Source: Sitta carolinensis
Lineage: Eukaryota; Chordata; Aves; Passeriformes; Sittidae
Length of the DNA: 64,000 nucleotides
Assembly (NCBI GenBank): GCA_032173965.1
Contig: JAVUNC010000004.1
Span: 4,942,001 to 5,006,000 of the forward strand
Reading direction: 5' to 3'
The position numbers were made by a program, and so were the translations under genes. Shown in pieces: positions 34,906-47,693 of this stretch (its first letter is position 1; each line of letters opens with the position of its first letter). The notes below the pieces were generated by a model that had not been told where the DNA came from, did no database searches, and worked only from the letters and a program-made list of their open reading frames with translations.

Positions 34906-37740
34906 AGTAGAAATCTGAGTGTATTCCTGTCTGTCCTGACTAAGCATGCCTGCCAGACAGACTTCCTTGGAAGAGTGCAAAGAACTGGAATTGTGCACAG
35001 AAAGAAATGAAGTGAACACTCTGTCTTGCTGCCCAGTTCTCTCTCTCTTGTGCTCTGAATTAACAGGACAATGGGGCTCCCTGAACACTATTCTGGACTA
35101 AAACCAGGAAAAACAGGAGTTATTTGGATGTTAAAACTCTGATGTTCTTCTCCTCCCCCACACCTCTCGTTAGCAGCAACCTTTGCAGGACACATTCCTA
35201 TGCTGCTCGACTTGTGTTAGGATTTCTCTTGTGCTGGGGCCACAACATGAACCAATCACTCCTCAGAACACAACAGAAAAAGTGACAAGATATTGTGGAT
35301 TTCAGAGCCAGAGGGTAGAGCTTTGAAAAGGGGAAATGTGAGATTTAAAAAGAAAACTGCAAATGGGGGAAAGCTGCTGAAAAGTATTTGCTAGGTGATG
35401 GAACTAGTGCAAAGTAGATAAAGACTTTCATACAAACAAAAATCTTCACAAAGTTGTTCTCTATTTTTTCTATCACCATCATAGAAACCTTTTTCCCCAC
35501 AGATTAAAAACTCCAGATTTTTCAAATTAGCACATTTCTTCCAGTCTGCTCCTTGCCCTGCTCCTCCTTTACACTGAATACAGTAGACACTGAGGGATTG
35601 TTAGAGTAAAAATATATTCAGTCAAGAATTTTGCTGACATTGAGTATAGAGAAATTTTCTCTTAATCTAGTTAATCATGCAGCTCTTGCACCCAGACAAG
35701 GAAGATGGTACACATATGTAAAACTTGCTTCCAATGAGGTCCTGCTTCCAACAAGTTTTGTGCTGGATTTGATGCATTTCCAGAGATTTATGGTAAATGC
35801 ATCAGGACTGTGTTAAAACCTAGATGCTGCAAAAAAGGTACATTCCCAAAATTTTTAACATATGGTGAGAGAGACAGAGAGTAGGAGAGGGGGAATATAT
35901 TAGAGCTCTGTATGTAATAAGGATTGAGCAAAAATGAAAGGGATGCTCTCTCAGGGGTGCTTTAATCTCTTCAGGGATAGGTGCCAGGACCAGAATTAAC
36001 ACTTGTGAGATCGTCCTTGGCACTCTGCACTTGAAGAAATCTGGTGTAAATCTGGGAATGAGCAGGCTCATCAGGCCACAACATGCCCAACATCAAGGAG
36101 AGCTCCCAAAGTTCAGGAGCAGCTGTCAGAGTTGAGGTCACACCCCACCAGCAGAACTGGAGCCACCACAGGGTCCCAGTCAGCGTGGGCTGGACACAGT
36201 TTGTGCTCTGATACACCCTGTCCCACCAGTGCAGTGCTACAGCAGGAAGGGACACGTGCTGGGCCATCCATCATCTCCAGCAGGATCCTCCTTGCAGCTG
36301 GCACAGATCACTCCAGAGCAGATTGGACAGGTCTGTGCCTGCATCCCGCAGCTCAGAGCAAGAGAGGAATATTCAGATTAACAGAAAACTTTGCAGTCAA
36401 CCTTTTTTTCCAGCACTGATTTTCCTCCAGGGAAGCATGTGGTGCAGTTCAGGGAAATGAGAAAGAGAGAATATTTTTTTTTTCTTTAATTTTACATTTC
36501 AAGTAATAACAGTTTTCTGGCTCCTTGAGCAGGTCACTAACAATGCTCCCCAATGAAAAAAGTTAGTAGTTCCCATGTCTCTGACTCACTTGGCTGTAAT
36601 AAAACCTGAAGCAGAAAAGCTCTCAGACTTGATGTGAATTTACACTACAGCCTTTCTTTTTCCTTTTTCAGTAGTATGAACTACCCTTCCTTCAGGCATC
36701 AATGTCAAATCTCAAATGTTATAAAGGGATGTGAGTGTAAATGAGATCAAGCTTCCTCAATGTGCATGTCACCACTGTGGGGAAGGACAGGGGAATACTG
36801 ATTTTGGGTAAGAACTGCAAGAGTTTCATGCAACAGAGGCAGGAAGAATTGGAATCAGGCAGAAATAAATTAGTGCCAAAGCAGATCTAGGATGTGTGTG
36901 TTCCTGAGGGCATAGGACTGAAATCCTGATTTAAGATTAGCACAATGCAGTATTACTGGAGTGTAAAGAGAGTGATTTTGGGATTGGGTGAAAGGGGTTC
37001 ATTAATGGGGACTCCTCACTCTGTGGGGGGACCCACTGAGGCTCTAAGGGAGGGCTCCAAGGTATGGTATATTCAGCATTTCTGTCTGTAAGCTTTGGAA
37101 ATAAATTTTGCATCATTACTAAGAAAATGTGTTCGAGGATCAGTGCAGGGTAAACTAAGAGAAAACAGGAGTATGACCAACCACTCACTTAATAAATCAG
37201 GTCATTTTCAGGGAAAATGTCCACAATGAGTGAATGGGAATTCAAAGCTTCAGGAACAAAGAATAGAGCCCATGTTTTCAAATGGGGCCTCTCTCCTGTG
37301 CCAGGTAAAGGCTTCATTAAGACACTGCCTACAGGATCTGCAGGTGTTTTGCTCCTGGGTAGGGAGTGATGGTGAATGTCATCATGGCTTCAACTTCACA
37401 TGTGGCTGGGATGGAAAGAGCTACGTGTCACCACTGAGCACCTGCAAAGTCATCCAGTCTGAGGGCCTTTTTTGTCTTGGTCTACCAGTGACATCAGGAA
37501 TTAAAGCATTAGGCTCTGCTGAAGTGCCAAGTGTTTCCCCTTTCAGCATAGACCCCCCAGGGGAAATGTAAGGTACAACTGTTCAGTTCTGCTCTGGGCA
37601 AGCAACAGCAGAGCAGTGAAACTTGATGCCCTTCTCAGGCCATGACTTTTAGGAAAATAATCAAAGATCCTTGTATGGATAATTGCAGGAGGAATGGATA
37701 ATGGATACAAAGAAATTTTAGGAATTTTCATTGGAGGAAG
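34906..37740. other. Unique non-coding sequence
   Basis: Nothing recognised. The segment 36030-36360 is more GC-rich, with open frames of 60-98 codons on both strands and no family motif. A T-run lies near 36474-36483. Confidence 0.5.
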
Positions 37741-37850
37741 ATAACCAGTGAGTGCCATGGAGATGTGATGGCAACAAACTTGTAAATGACCTTGAAATTA
37801 ATAGCAAAGTGCTCGCATTCACTGATGACACAGTATTTTGGAACAGAAAA
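37741..37850 (+). mobile_element. Old CR1/L3-like reverse-transcriptase relic
   Basis: Reading from 37782 gives VNDLEINSKVLAFTDDTVFW. This matches the layout of the CR1-clade reverse transcriptase segment 'INDLE...KFADDTKL'. The catalytic FADD box appears as FTDD. Upstream, 'agtgagtgccatggagatgt' fits the preceding G-S-V-L-G-P region with a frame break. The fragment is short and the call rests on motif similarity. Confidence 0.5.
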
Positions 37851-38000
37851 ACTTCTCTGTGAAGAAAAGCAAAGGGAAAGATTTCTACAGTTATATAAGA
37901 TGAATGATGTGGAGACAATGGTAGAATTCTTTGTTCCACATCTATTCTGATGCAAAAATGATGGAATATCAAAATTAGCAGTCAGGAAGTCCAAAAGAAA

Positions 38001-38123
38001 GGTTTTGGGTGGGGTTTTTTTTTTGTTTGTTTGTTTGTTTTTTGTTTTGTTTTGTTTTTTTTTTGTTTTTGTTTTTTTTTTTTTTGCTGTTTGTTTGTTT
38101 ATTTGCTTTTTTGATTGTTTTTT
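38001..38123 (+). repeat. T/G-rich low-complexity tract with (GTTT)n
   Basis: A strand-asymmetric T/G tract like the one at 3009-3186, with GTTT and TTTTG units. Read antisense it has no stops, which produces a 285-codon frame at 37728-38585 with a K/N/Q/T-rich middle. That frame is an artefact. Confidence 0.9.
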
Positions 38124-38844
38124 CAGAGACAACATGTAGGACTTCCCAAGAGGATGCCATGGATGCTGAAAATTCACATCAAGGAGAGACTGGAAAAATT
38201 CATGGAAGAGGAATCCCATCTGCATTACTAAAAAGAAAAAGAGAGCAATCTCTTGAGCCATAAATTGTTGGGTTTTGGAAGAGCAACCTGGGGAAGTGTC
38301 AGTATTGCTTAGCACAGTCTGCTCTGCTTGCTCTCTGCCAAACCGTGCTCCTCTTGTTATTCCTTCAAAAGAGGAACATTTATTTTTCAACACCTCCACA
38401 GCCCAATGCATCTCCACAACACAGAGATGAGGTTTCATTCCCTCAGGACCAGCATCCAGGTTTTCCATTTTCATAGTATGTGCTTTGCTTCTTAAAACTG
38501 CTGTGCCAAAGGTGGGCATGGAACTCATCTTTGATTGTGCTGGCCTTCCCCAGAATTCCCACTGCTGAAGCCTGGGTGGTGCCAAGTACCAGAACAGGCA
38601 CTCCTGAGCTTATGTGTGGCTGGAGCTTTGAAGAAACTCCAAGACAAACCCAGAGGTGCCTTCAACACGAGAAACCAAAAAGCTAATCCTCTTGGAGTGA
38701 ATTCCACCCCAGGAGCCCAGGCTGTTGAGCTCAGTGACAAGGAGACTGAAAGAGATGATGTCATTGTAGCACATTAATACTGTGAGCAAAGAAATACCAG
38801 ATACTACAAGGCTTTGTAGTTGAAAATGGGAAGGCACAACAAGA
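38124..38844. other. Unique or unrecognised old-repeat sequence
   Basis: Lies between two old CR1 pieces that share orientation, so it may include unrecognisable CR1 interior. No coding feature is supported. Confidence 0.4.
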
Positions 38845-39050
38845 CCTGAAAGCCAGGGAAATTCTAACTAGAAATGAGGTACAAATTTCTAACAGGGATT
38901 GTGGTTAACCACTGGAACAAACTAGAAAAGGGAAGTGGTGGATTCTCCATCTCTTAATGTTTTCAAAGCAGAAGAGGGTGTCTTCCTGCAGCACCACATA
39001 CTGTGCTCGGTTCAGGAGATCTGGATGTAAATCAAGGACTTCATATATTC
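38845..39050 (+). mobile_element. Old CR1 3' region (HWNKL motif)
   Basis: 'tggttaaccactggaacaaa' reads VNHWNK, the degenerate counterpart of the CR1 HWN(R/K)LP motif. It is followed by 'gggaagtggtggattctcca' and 'cttaatgttttcaaagcaga'. This is the order seen in old amniote CR1 3' ends. It is about 1.1 kb downstream of the RT relic at 37782 on the same strand, a spacing roughly compatible with one broken element. Confidence 0.6.
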
Positions 39051-40017
39051 CAAAACTCAGGTTAAATTATCTTGTTGTCCTTTCAGACTTTTATCTTTAC
39101 CAGCTTTAACTCTTGCAGAAGTCTTTTGTACAGAGTGGATCTGCAGAGTTAGTTGAGGGTGAACAGGTATGGACAGGACTGGGTTTATTAAGACCTTTTC
39201 CTTTAGGAAACTAACTCCCCACAAAAATAGCTAAAAGTGAAGCTTTCAAAAAACTGCCTATCATAAAGTAAATGTAATAAAACACTAGAACATCACACAG
39301 AAAAATCAGTTACAGAGATAAAAACACAGTTTATATTCCTCTAGTGCACAGAGCTCTGGAATCATTTGTCCCCAACACTTTCACAGCTACCAAGAGAACT
39401 GTGATTTCATGCTGTGTATTAATTTCCAATGTAAATGAGAAAAATAGAGACAACTCATACATGGCTGGAAAACAGTCCTACCTCTTGCTCTCATCCACCA
39501 CAACCTAGCAGCTTCCCTCATGACAGTGATGCCACCACAGTTTGCACACTCTATTCCACAGCAGCTGGTTTTCCCGTTGCAGATGTCACCCCAAAACATG
39601 TACCCACCACAAACCCCAACCAGAGCAGCACCACCTTTCCTGCTTACCTTAGAGAAGGCTTCACATTGCTCAGGCCAAGGATTTAATGTAATTATACCCA
39701 CAGTAAAGATCTGTGATGAATTATTCAGTTCTGGTATCTGCAGATGAATCACACCAATGGAACACAAGGATGTGGTGTGAGAGCCAAGCTTGGAAATGGA
39801 AAATGCTTAATCCAGCATTTTAAAGGTTTAATGGAGCCAAGATTTCAGAATTTCAAGTATTTTTTTAAAATTTTGTTTAAACCTGGATTTGGGGAGGGGA
39901 CTGGTTATGGTATTTAGATTAATATTTTTGCTGTAACAGGATTATCCCTTTCAGTAACTGTTAAATTGCTACAAGCTTGTTGCCTTTTCAGTGCAGGAAT
40001 CAGTTGAGCATCATAGA
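39051..40017. other. Unique non-coding sequence
   Basis: Nothing recognised. The - strand is open for 126 codons at 39387-39767 without any family motif. Confidence 0.5.
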
Positions 40018-40105
40018 TAGAGAAATATTATTATAACCATTTTACAGCCCATTTTGGCCAAGAATGGGACCAGGAATGCTGACTCTCAGCCACCTGCTTT
40101 CACAA
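40018..40105 (-). mobile_element. MIR-like SINE fragment
   Basis: 'attattataaccattttaca' followed by 'gaatgggaccaggaatgctg' and 'actctcagccacctgctttc' matches the antisense layout of MIR-type SINEs. The expected order is ccattttacag, then a short gap, then aggattc / gactcccagcc..ctgct. The central part is deleted or diverged. Confidence 0.5.
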
Positions 40106-43100
40106 GTAAACTAATAAATAAGGTAGAAGGCTAATAAATGAAGGCACTGTGTACATTAACCCTCGTATAACAGTACTTATCCCATGCTTGTGTTATATGC
40201 AGGAGGTCAGAGGAGATGAACAGAGAAGTCCCTGCTGGCCACAAAGCCAATGAACCTATTTCCAAACATGAGGCAACATTCAATAACCTGCATCAGCTTT
40301 GATTAACTGTTCTGCAAGATTGAAAGCAACACAAGCAGAACTAATGTGCACAGTGGGCAAAAAAGACATCAAAAGCACAGCTCATGATGGCAAGGTTTTA
40401 GTACAGAAATGCTGGATGGGAACCCTGGCTGTGCAGTTCATGCTGACTCTTCTAGAGTAGTTCATCATGTCCCCAGAACATTTTGGCCAAGGCTCCTACA
40501 GAAAGGCACTGACAACTGGGCACTGTAGTTTCCTTCAGGTTTCTAGCTAACCCCAGTCTCTACCTCTTAAATACATAAATACATATATATATATATAAGC
40601 AAATACTATATATGAGCTGCTATGAGGCAACTAACTTTTTTAAACATGCAAACAAGCTTAGGATAAGGTCTATAAAACAGCTCTGCTTTTTCTGGTATTG
40701 ATTTTGCTTATTTTGAAGTTAAGCATATCCATAAATATGCTCTATGGTCCCTTGAGGTAAGTCTCATAAGGTATTTAAAAAGGAAAAAAAAGGCCGAGGA
40801 GGAATTTTTTTGGCAGCAATTACCATCTCAGATAACCTGCCTGGGGTTGGGAAAGTGTGCCAGCAATCTGCTCAGAAATAGCTTTCATTTGGGCTGTTTA
40901 TTTTCATATGCTTTGTCTGACACTTTACTGCTGTGGCTGGGTACTTAGCTGTCAGCTTCCATTAAACGCTTTGTCAGTTGTTTCCACTCCAGGCAGAAAT
41001 CAAAATTATTATCTCCCATTATTCATTAAAACCAACACATTGGCAGGAAGCAAGAGGGATGACAAAGGAAATCATCCTTGTGCCAAATGGTGAGATTTCC
41101 TCAGGGTCCTTTTCTCCACTGCTCCTCTAGTTCCTTGACCCTTCCTTCTCTTGACTGCTCCAGTCACCTGCCTTGTTTCTCTCAAATAAGTGGGGCAACT
41201 GGGGCAAGCTGTTCCACTTTAAAGCAAAGCTGGGGGAACTGAACTCCTCTGCAGCAGATCAAAATATTCGGATATTCTGAAAAAAAATTAATGTGTTTGC
41301 TTCAAATTAGTTTGGACTTTCACAGCATGATCATATGGGTGAGTATCCCTTCCTATGGCAAGACAGAGTATGAAATATGAATGGGATGTTAATAAAATAG
41401 CTTTGGGAGTATCTAGTACCTAGTTTCTTGTTTTGCTGTTTTAGGGTGTGTGGATGGTTTAATTTTAAAATTATTTAAACTAAGCTTTCCATGTTCCTAT
41501 ACATAAAAAAAGGGGGTGGGGGATTTTAAGCAATTCCAGGGAAGGCAAAACATGTCATTTAAGGTCAAGCAAAACATTTTAAGATGACCCAGACAGATCC
41601 TTCCCCTTCCAAATCTGGTCCTTTCCAACCCAGTGCCAGTGTCCCCCCAACACTCTTGTTCACCCTTTGAACCAAAGAATCCATTACATGCAATGCTCTA
41701 ATTATGGTCTGGTTTCTTTTAATAAGCACATGTGGAACAGTATAATCATGGCCCCAGGCTACTGAAATGGTGGACTCCAGTCTGGATCTGGACCTCACAT
41801 AAATTTGCCCTGTGCCCTGCCAAGGTCCCAGACATGTGATGTCTCACACATTCCTGAAGGAGATCCCATGGTTTTTACCACTCCTTTTGGTGTTGTGCAC
41901 CACCAAGCTGGCACAGTTCAGGTAAAGCCAGTGCACAGCTCCCTGCTGACTGTCCCCTGGTAAGAATTAGCAGATCCCAATAAAATTACCCAGTGGGCCT
42001 CTATTAAAAGTTAAACCCGTTTTGCTCTAGATTGCAAAGTGCTCACCTCTTGAGCAACAAAAGCCCCACCAAACAAAACCAAATGCTCCTCAACAGAGGA
42101 TTTCTATTGCTGTCCTTCTTCCCTAAGAAAAACATTCAGTCTGAACATATTTGTTCCCACTCAAGCTCCTGGGGTTTTCAATGAAAGTCTTGAAGCTGTC
42201 CAAGCAGCTCATAAACTGGAGCCCCTTTCTGATTCAAGTGTGCCCTCCTGTTCAGATTTTGGGAAACGGGATGATTAATTGATTTCCATCATCAGACTCT
42301 CCATAAGTCACAAGCCAAGCTGCTATTTCAAGTTTCCATTGACAAAGATTTCATTATAAGAAGCCATAATTTTTAACCAGCACTGTGCAAACCTTTTTTT
42401 CGTCTTCGGCCTGAATTAGGCCCATATGTTACAGAAAAACATAGTGAGGGCAAGTTGTGGGGTGAAGTGGTGAGGGGAAAAGAAGGGAGCAACTGGTCTA
42501 TCTCAGTGGCTGAATAAACTTCCACCCACATCACAGCATAAAGGGGCTCTGAATCGGTCGTCTTAACCCTTATCTAAACAAAATAAATCAAAAATACAAT
42601 TTTCCGATTGATGTTGAAGGATTTGCTTTCTTAGCCAAAAAGCAATTTTAAACTCCCTTGCTGAGTAAGCTCTGCCCAGATACTGAATCCCACTGAGAGT
42701 TCCTGGAGTCCGAGGTGGAATCACTTAATTCCCCTCCTGGTGTTCTGCTGCTGGCATAGAAATGTCCTCAGACAGCACCTGCCACAGGATGCAGATGAAA
42801 CCACAGCTGAGTGTTGTATGTAAACCCGATGGCTGGGAGACCCTGCCTCCAGAGGGCTTGACAAGGCAGTCAAAAAGACAGGAAAATGGGAAAGAGGCAG
42901 TGCTGCAGTCCTTATTTTGCAGAGTCAAACAGAAAAGGTGCACCCCGACAAAGAGAACAGTTCACTGTCAGTACAACACTCACCTCCAAATCCTGCCAAG
43001 ATCACCTGCATTGTTTAGGATGATAACATAGTCCGTGGCCATGAGCAAGGCTCTGTGAGTAAAATTTTGCCATTGCCACCCTGTTGAACTGTCTAGCAGG

Positions 43101-43509
43101 AAAAGGATGGATGTAAGGATAAAAAGCACATTCAACCCAACCTGTTTTATTTAACTGCATAGACAGAACCTTCAGTAGAGCAGAGGCTTCATCTGCATTG
43201 TAGATCCAAATCAGGGACCTGGAGACAGAAGGATCTGGAGACTGAGCACCCTCTCCTTGTACAATAAATTCATCCCAAAATGACATTTGCTCCATCATCA
43301 CATGTGCTTGAGCTCTTTAGCAATATCAGATTGTTGTCTTAGTGGGATGGGATTTCTCTGGGTGACAGGGAAGGGGAACAGCAACACCACTGTAGGGATG
43401 AACCAGAAGTACCAAGGAATAGTTTAAGGGGTTTACATTTAGCTCTGTGACTGTGTGATATGGCAAAGCCAAAAAGTACTGGATATTGGAACTGATAAGT
43501 CTCAGTCTC
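40106..43509. other. Unique non-coding sequence
   Basis: A (TA)n run near 40583-40600 and otherwise unique sequence. The block 40857-41040 looks low in simple repeats and could be conserved, but this cannot be tested here. No gene recognised. Confidence 0.5.
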
Positions 43510-43625
43510 TCCTTCCCTCTGATTTGCAGTACAGCCTTGGATAAGTCACTGCAGTTTGTTTTCATCCCCTGTAAAACAGGGATAAATGATGTGAACCTGC
43601 CTAAAATGTTCTCTGAGAGATGTAA
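43510..43625 (+). mobile_element. MIR-like SINE fragment
   Basis: 'gccttggataagtcactgca' followed by 'ttttcatcccctgtaaaaca' and 'gggataaatgatgtgaacct' follows the MIR core-to-tail order 'gaccttgggcaagtcactta', 'tttcctcatctgtaaaatgg', 'ggataat'. Diverged but collinear. Confidence 0.7.
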
Positions 43626-45985
43626 ACAGAATCTGATGAACAAGTGCTGTCTACTAATGCTCTTGTCACCCAGACTGCCAGGGCAGCTTCTTAGCACAGT
43701 GCTGTCACACAGAGGGGCTACAGCACTCAACAGCTTGGGAAAGCCAGCCAGACTTTACATTCATATGATGGCTGCTTCCAGCATGACAGAACTATGGCAA
43801 TAGCACAAGCCATGTCAGGATCTGGAAAGGCCAGAGGTTGATTTGAAATTTCCCCAGATAAATAAAAATATTTAGCAGTCATTAAAAACAGCGATTTTTC
43901 TTTTCTGCCCCTTGAGTGACACATTTAATCAGAGGTCTAGGTTTTTCCTTCCTTTCTTTCTTTCTTTATAGCCTAACCCAGGCTGGCTGGAAACCATGGA
44001 ACTAGTGCACATTCCTGTGCTTTGAGGAATTTGTCTCAATTCAGGTTGGATTGGTCAAACAGATGATATTGCAATAAGGTTGTGGCAGACTGAGAGTAGT
44101 ACCCCATATCAGACTTGTTTTCTCTCCTTGCTGAAACTGCAGTCTGCTCATGCAATTCTTATCCTAGCAGCCAATTTTTTTTTAACAAGAACATGAGTTT
44201 TGCCATGTTTCAAAAATTTTTCAAAAATTCAAAATCTAGTTGTTCTCATTTTGGTTCTGTCCTGATAGCAATATATTTGATGTCAGAAAAATATCATCAG
44301 CTTCAATGGCCTCAGTATTTTGGATGAAGTTGGGAAAGTTGGCCAACAGAAGAGGCAGAGAATTTCAGAGAGCATGAAAGATGAGAGAAATAGAGAAAAT
44401 ACAAAGAGAGAAAATACATGCTTCACATACAGGTTATGATAAGAAACTTCTGGTTTATGTCTCTCAGACTTCAGAAAAAGTACACACAGAACAAACTATT
44501 TACCTAACACAGACCTTCAAAGATGACCCTCCCCTCCTCTTGCCGTGACTTCAATGCCTTGTGCTCAAGTAAAGCACTTTTTCAGGATGATACACAAACT
44601 AATTTAAAAGACTAGAGATGAAAAAATCCCCTACTGTCTCCACAGTTGTTAATTATTAATCACTCCTATAGTTAAAATGTGGGCCTTGTTTCTTGTCAGG
44701 ATTTGAGCTCAGGTTCTGCTTTTGCTACCAACCTTTGTTACCTGTGCAGTTGACCACGAGGTCTCTACTACAGCTGTTTATGAAGATGTTTCATCTGGCA
44801 TAACCAAACCACCTCACAACATTGTTTTTCACCAATACAGACCAAGCATATTTTAGTCTTCCACTGCAGCACATTTTCTCTGGCCTTTAAATTATTTTTT
44901 TGCCACTTTGTGCACCTGAAAATAAAAGGCGTGCCTGAAACAAGATCTCCTGTCCTACAGCACGGCACAAGTCACTGGGCAGATCCATCATCTTGGGGAT
45001 ATTCAGCCCAAGGTGTCAGTTCACGTCCCACCTCATGATTCAGACATGGATCTGTGCTCTCTGGATCATGCTGACATAGGAATTGTGCATTTCTCCAGAT
45101 TTCCATCAGGTTTCTCTTGAGTTGTGGTTCACAGGTAGTTTTGCCTAAAAGCACATCTGAGCCCATGGTTCAGCATCCTGACCTCAGCGACTGTGCTGAT
45201 GTCTGAGCCTTGGGAACTGCAGTCAGTCAGTAGCAAGGGGTGAATTCAGCCAACCCTTTCAATTCTTGACGTTGGCCTTGCAAGACAAATCCCCACAGAG
45301 CTGTTTTTGCATCTCCGGTGCTGGCACACGGACACATAATGGAGTATATGCCCTTCCCTATGGGACACTCCTCCATGAGTTCATTCCTGGCTTAGCTGGA
45401 GGAGCTGGATTTTACATTATTAGGTATTGAATTGCAACATGAAATTACCAAAATGTAAAACATGGGAAAACATACTGTAAATCACTTATTGGCAGGTCTC
45501 TCACCTCTTTACAAGTGCACAACTGGATACATATGAGCCTTTTGGAATTTCCAAATTAGAGCCCAGAAGACTTTCCCAAAGAAAGGTATTTTCTACTGGC
45601 ACCAAAACAATTTTATCTTAGCTAAACAACAGAGTTAATGTTTTAGCATTCACACGGCCATTTGCAGGCTACAAATCCCGACTTAATTTCACCTCCTTCT
45701 CGTACTGTAGCTCTATTATTATTGCCTTTTATAATGAATGTTATTTTTCTTGTAACTCTCCTGCTTTGGCTTTTCAAAGGAATTATACAGAGACCCAAGG
45801 GACTGACAGTGAGAATACAGAACCTTTCACATTCAGGTGAAAACACTGATATCTTGAATGGTTTTATTGCAAAGTGAATTTAATATATGTTCACACTCCT
45901 GTGACCTCCAGCTCTTCTGTCTCCCCACCACTCGTGACCTCAACTTGTGATGACAAAGGATGCCCTGATGTGGAGAAGAAGTGAT
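43626..45985. other. Unique non-coding sequence
   Basis: Contains a (TTTC)n-type pyrimidine run near 43945-43969 and otherwise unique sequence. The block 45630-45800 contains no simple repeat and may be conserved; this is only an impression. Confidence 0.5.
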
Positions 45986-46120
45986 TTTGTGGTAAAGGCA
46001 CTAAACTGGGAATCAGACTTCTGTGATTTATTCCACACTCTGCCATAGTCTGCCTGTATGCGAGTCACTTAATCCTTCTCTGCCACAGTTTCCCATCTGA
46101 TGGAATAAATAAAAATATTT
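45986..46120 (+). mobile_element. MIR SINE, relatively complete
   Basis: Shows 'tggtaaaggcactaaactgg' and 'gaatcagacttctgtgattt', then 'ccacactctgccatagtctg'. These are followed by 'cgagtcacttaatccttctc' and 'gccacagtttcccatctgat'. These match, in order, the MIR head-to-tail sequence (gttaagagcactggactggga, ctctgccac, gtcacttaac, cagtttcctcatctg). It is the clearest MIR in the window and very old. Confidence 0.8.
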
Positions 46121-46166
46121 TATATTTTAGTTCCTTACCATTCTTGTCTCTGGGACAAGAAAGAGA

Positions 46167-46205
46167 CCCATCCCTGGAGGTGTTCAAGGCCAGGCTGCTC
46201 ACATG
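46167..46205 (+). mobile_element. Tiny CR1 fragment
   Basis: 'catccctggaggtgttcaag' and 'gccaggctg' match the internal CR1 3' motif, but the remainder of the element is missing. A 3' deletion or rearrangement next to the MIR is likely. Confidence 0.55.
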
Positions 46206-47464
46206 AGCACCACAGCCAGAAGTTCACATGAACACAACAAACAGTTGTGCACCCCAAAGCAAAATTCTTCCTTCTGCATGACATTCACCACCAATTACAG
46301 GGCTGGTCACAGCAGGAAACACTGCAACCCTTATCCGAGATAGAGAGTGAAGGCATCACCAGGAAAGGTTCCCAACAGCCACAGCACAGTTTGTCCTGTA
46401 GCTCAGAACAGAGAAGACATAACAGGTTTATCAAATGCAAGTTCTGCCATGTGGGATTTGAAGAAACCCACCTGGCACCCAGCACTGCAAGGGTCTATGT
46501 TGGTAAGGGCACTCCATAGACCACGGAAAGGAGATGAACTGGAGCCTCCCGTATCTTCATCCAACATGACACCTGTTTAATTTTTCTCTACTTGTTTTAC
46601 TCTTAGAATCTGGGAAGTTGGTGGCATGGAACCTGGGCCTCAGTTCTTACACTCCTGGGTTCTGCTCTCGGTGTTTCAAAGATCTCTCCTGAGCACCCTT
46701 TTCCTGTAGGAGGAACTGGCTCACACAGCATCTAAAGAGAGGTGGGGTGCTGGAAATTAACAATGGACACAGCCTAATGGAAAGTTATCCATTATCACAA
46801 GCTGCATCTCTCAGTTCTCTTCATCCTCAATTTTTCAAAAGAAAGGTGGTAATTTAAAATACAAAGACTGACCAGGTAGCTGCACAAAGCTGGTTGCTTT
46901 CTTGCTGCTGCTACGACCATTATTTTCTCCCTAACTGAGAGAGACACATCTGCTGGCCTTGCAGAGAGCACATCAGATCCCCTGGATTAGCAGGTCTTTC
47001 CATGGATAACTTGACGTGAGGCTGGCGTCCCACAGGAGCTCCCAGATCACAGCACTCATTATGGAGAACACTACACTTTAGTGCTCAACTTGGATGATGT
47101 TTTGAGAGATAAAATACAAAGTTATCCATAAACCATCAAATGTTTCAGGCCTTTCAGAATACTATTTGCTGATTCCCTCAGAAATTTATTAGCTCTACCA
47201 ATATTTTCTTTCTTAGTTTTGTAAAGCAAGCTCCAAGTCAGCTAGTACTGAGTATGCAGAGCCCTGAAACCACATGTTTATTTTCCTAAGTTATAAAAAG
47301 TTTATAAGGGTAGCTGGTATCCTTATGGGCCACTGTACAGTGATTTGCTACTGCATTCCACACTGATACAGAAGAGCTCTGTGTTTTATACCAGAGGGAA
47401 ATCCTTGTGATACAGCTGTCCAGCAGCCAACAAGAGTGCAGACACCTTCAAAAATATAACCCCG

Positions 47465-47467
<3 letters not shown>
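46206..47467. other. Unique non-coding sequence
   Basis: Nothing recognised. Confidence 0.5.

Positions 47468-47507
<40 letters not shown>
47468..47507. repeat. Poly-A run, 40 nt
   Basis: An uninterrupted run of 40 A. It is paired with a poly-T run starting at 47665. Confidence 0.95.
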
Positions 47508-47509
<2 letters not shown>

Positions 47510-47662
47510 AAGAAGAATAACTGAAAATGCAGAAAACAGACCTTTAGAAAGAAATCAGTTTGAACAATGAGATGACCTTGGGCACAATAAGATCTGTGTT
47601 GTGATGCCCCAGTGAACACTGACAAAGTCTTTTCATCACAGATATAGTTCTTTCTCTCTTTT

Positions 47663-47664
<2 letters not shown>

Positions 47665-47693
<29 letters not shown>

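Noticed and set aside
37728..38585. 285-codon open frame on the - strand, the longest in the window
   Set aside because: Its middle is the T/G tract read antisense (K/N/Q/T-rich), and one end is antisense to an RT relic. There are no domain motifs; it is open because of composition.
43945..43975. Pyrimidine run followed by 'tatag' resembling a 3' splice site
   Set aside because: The downstream sequence has no credible exon; this looks like a (TTTC)n microsatellite.
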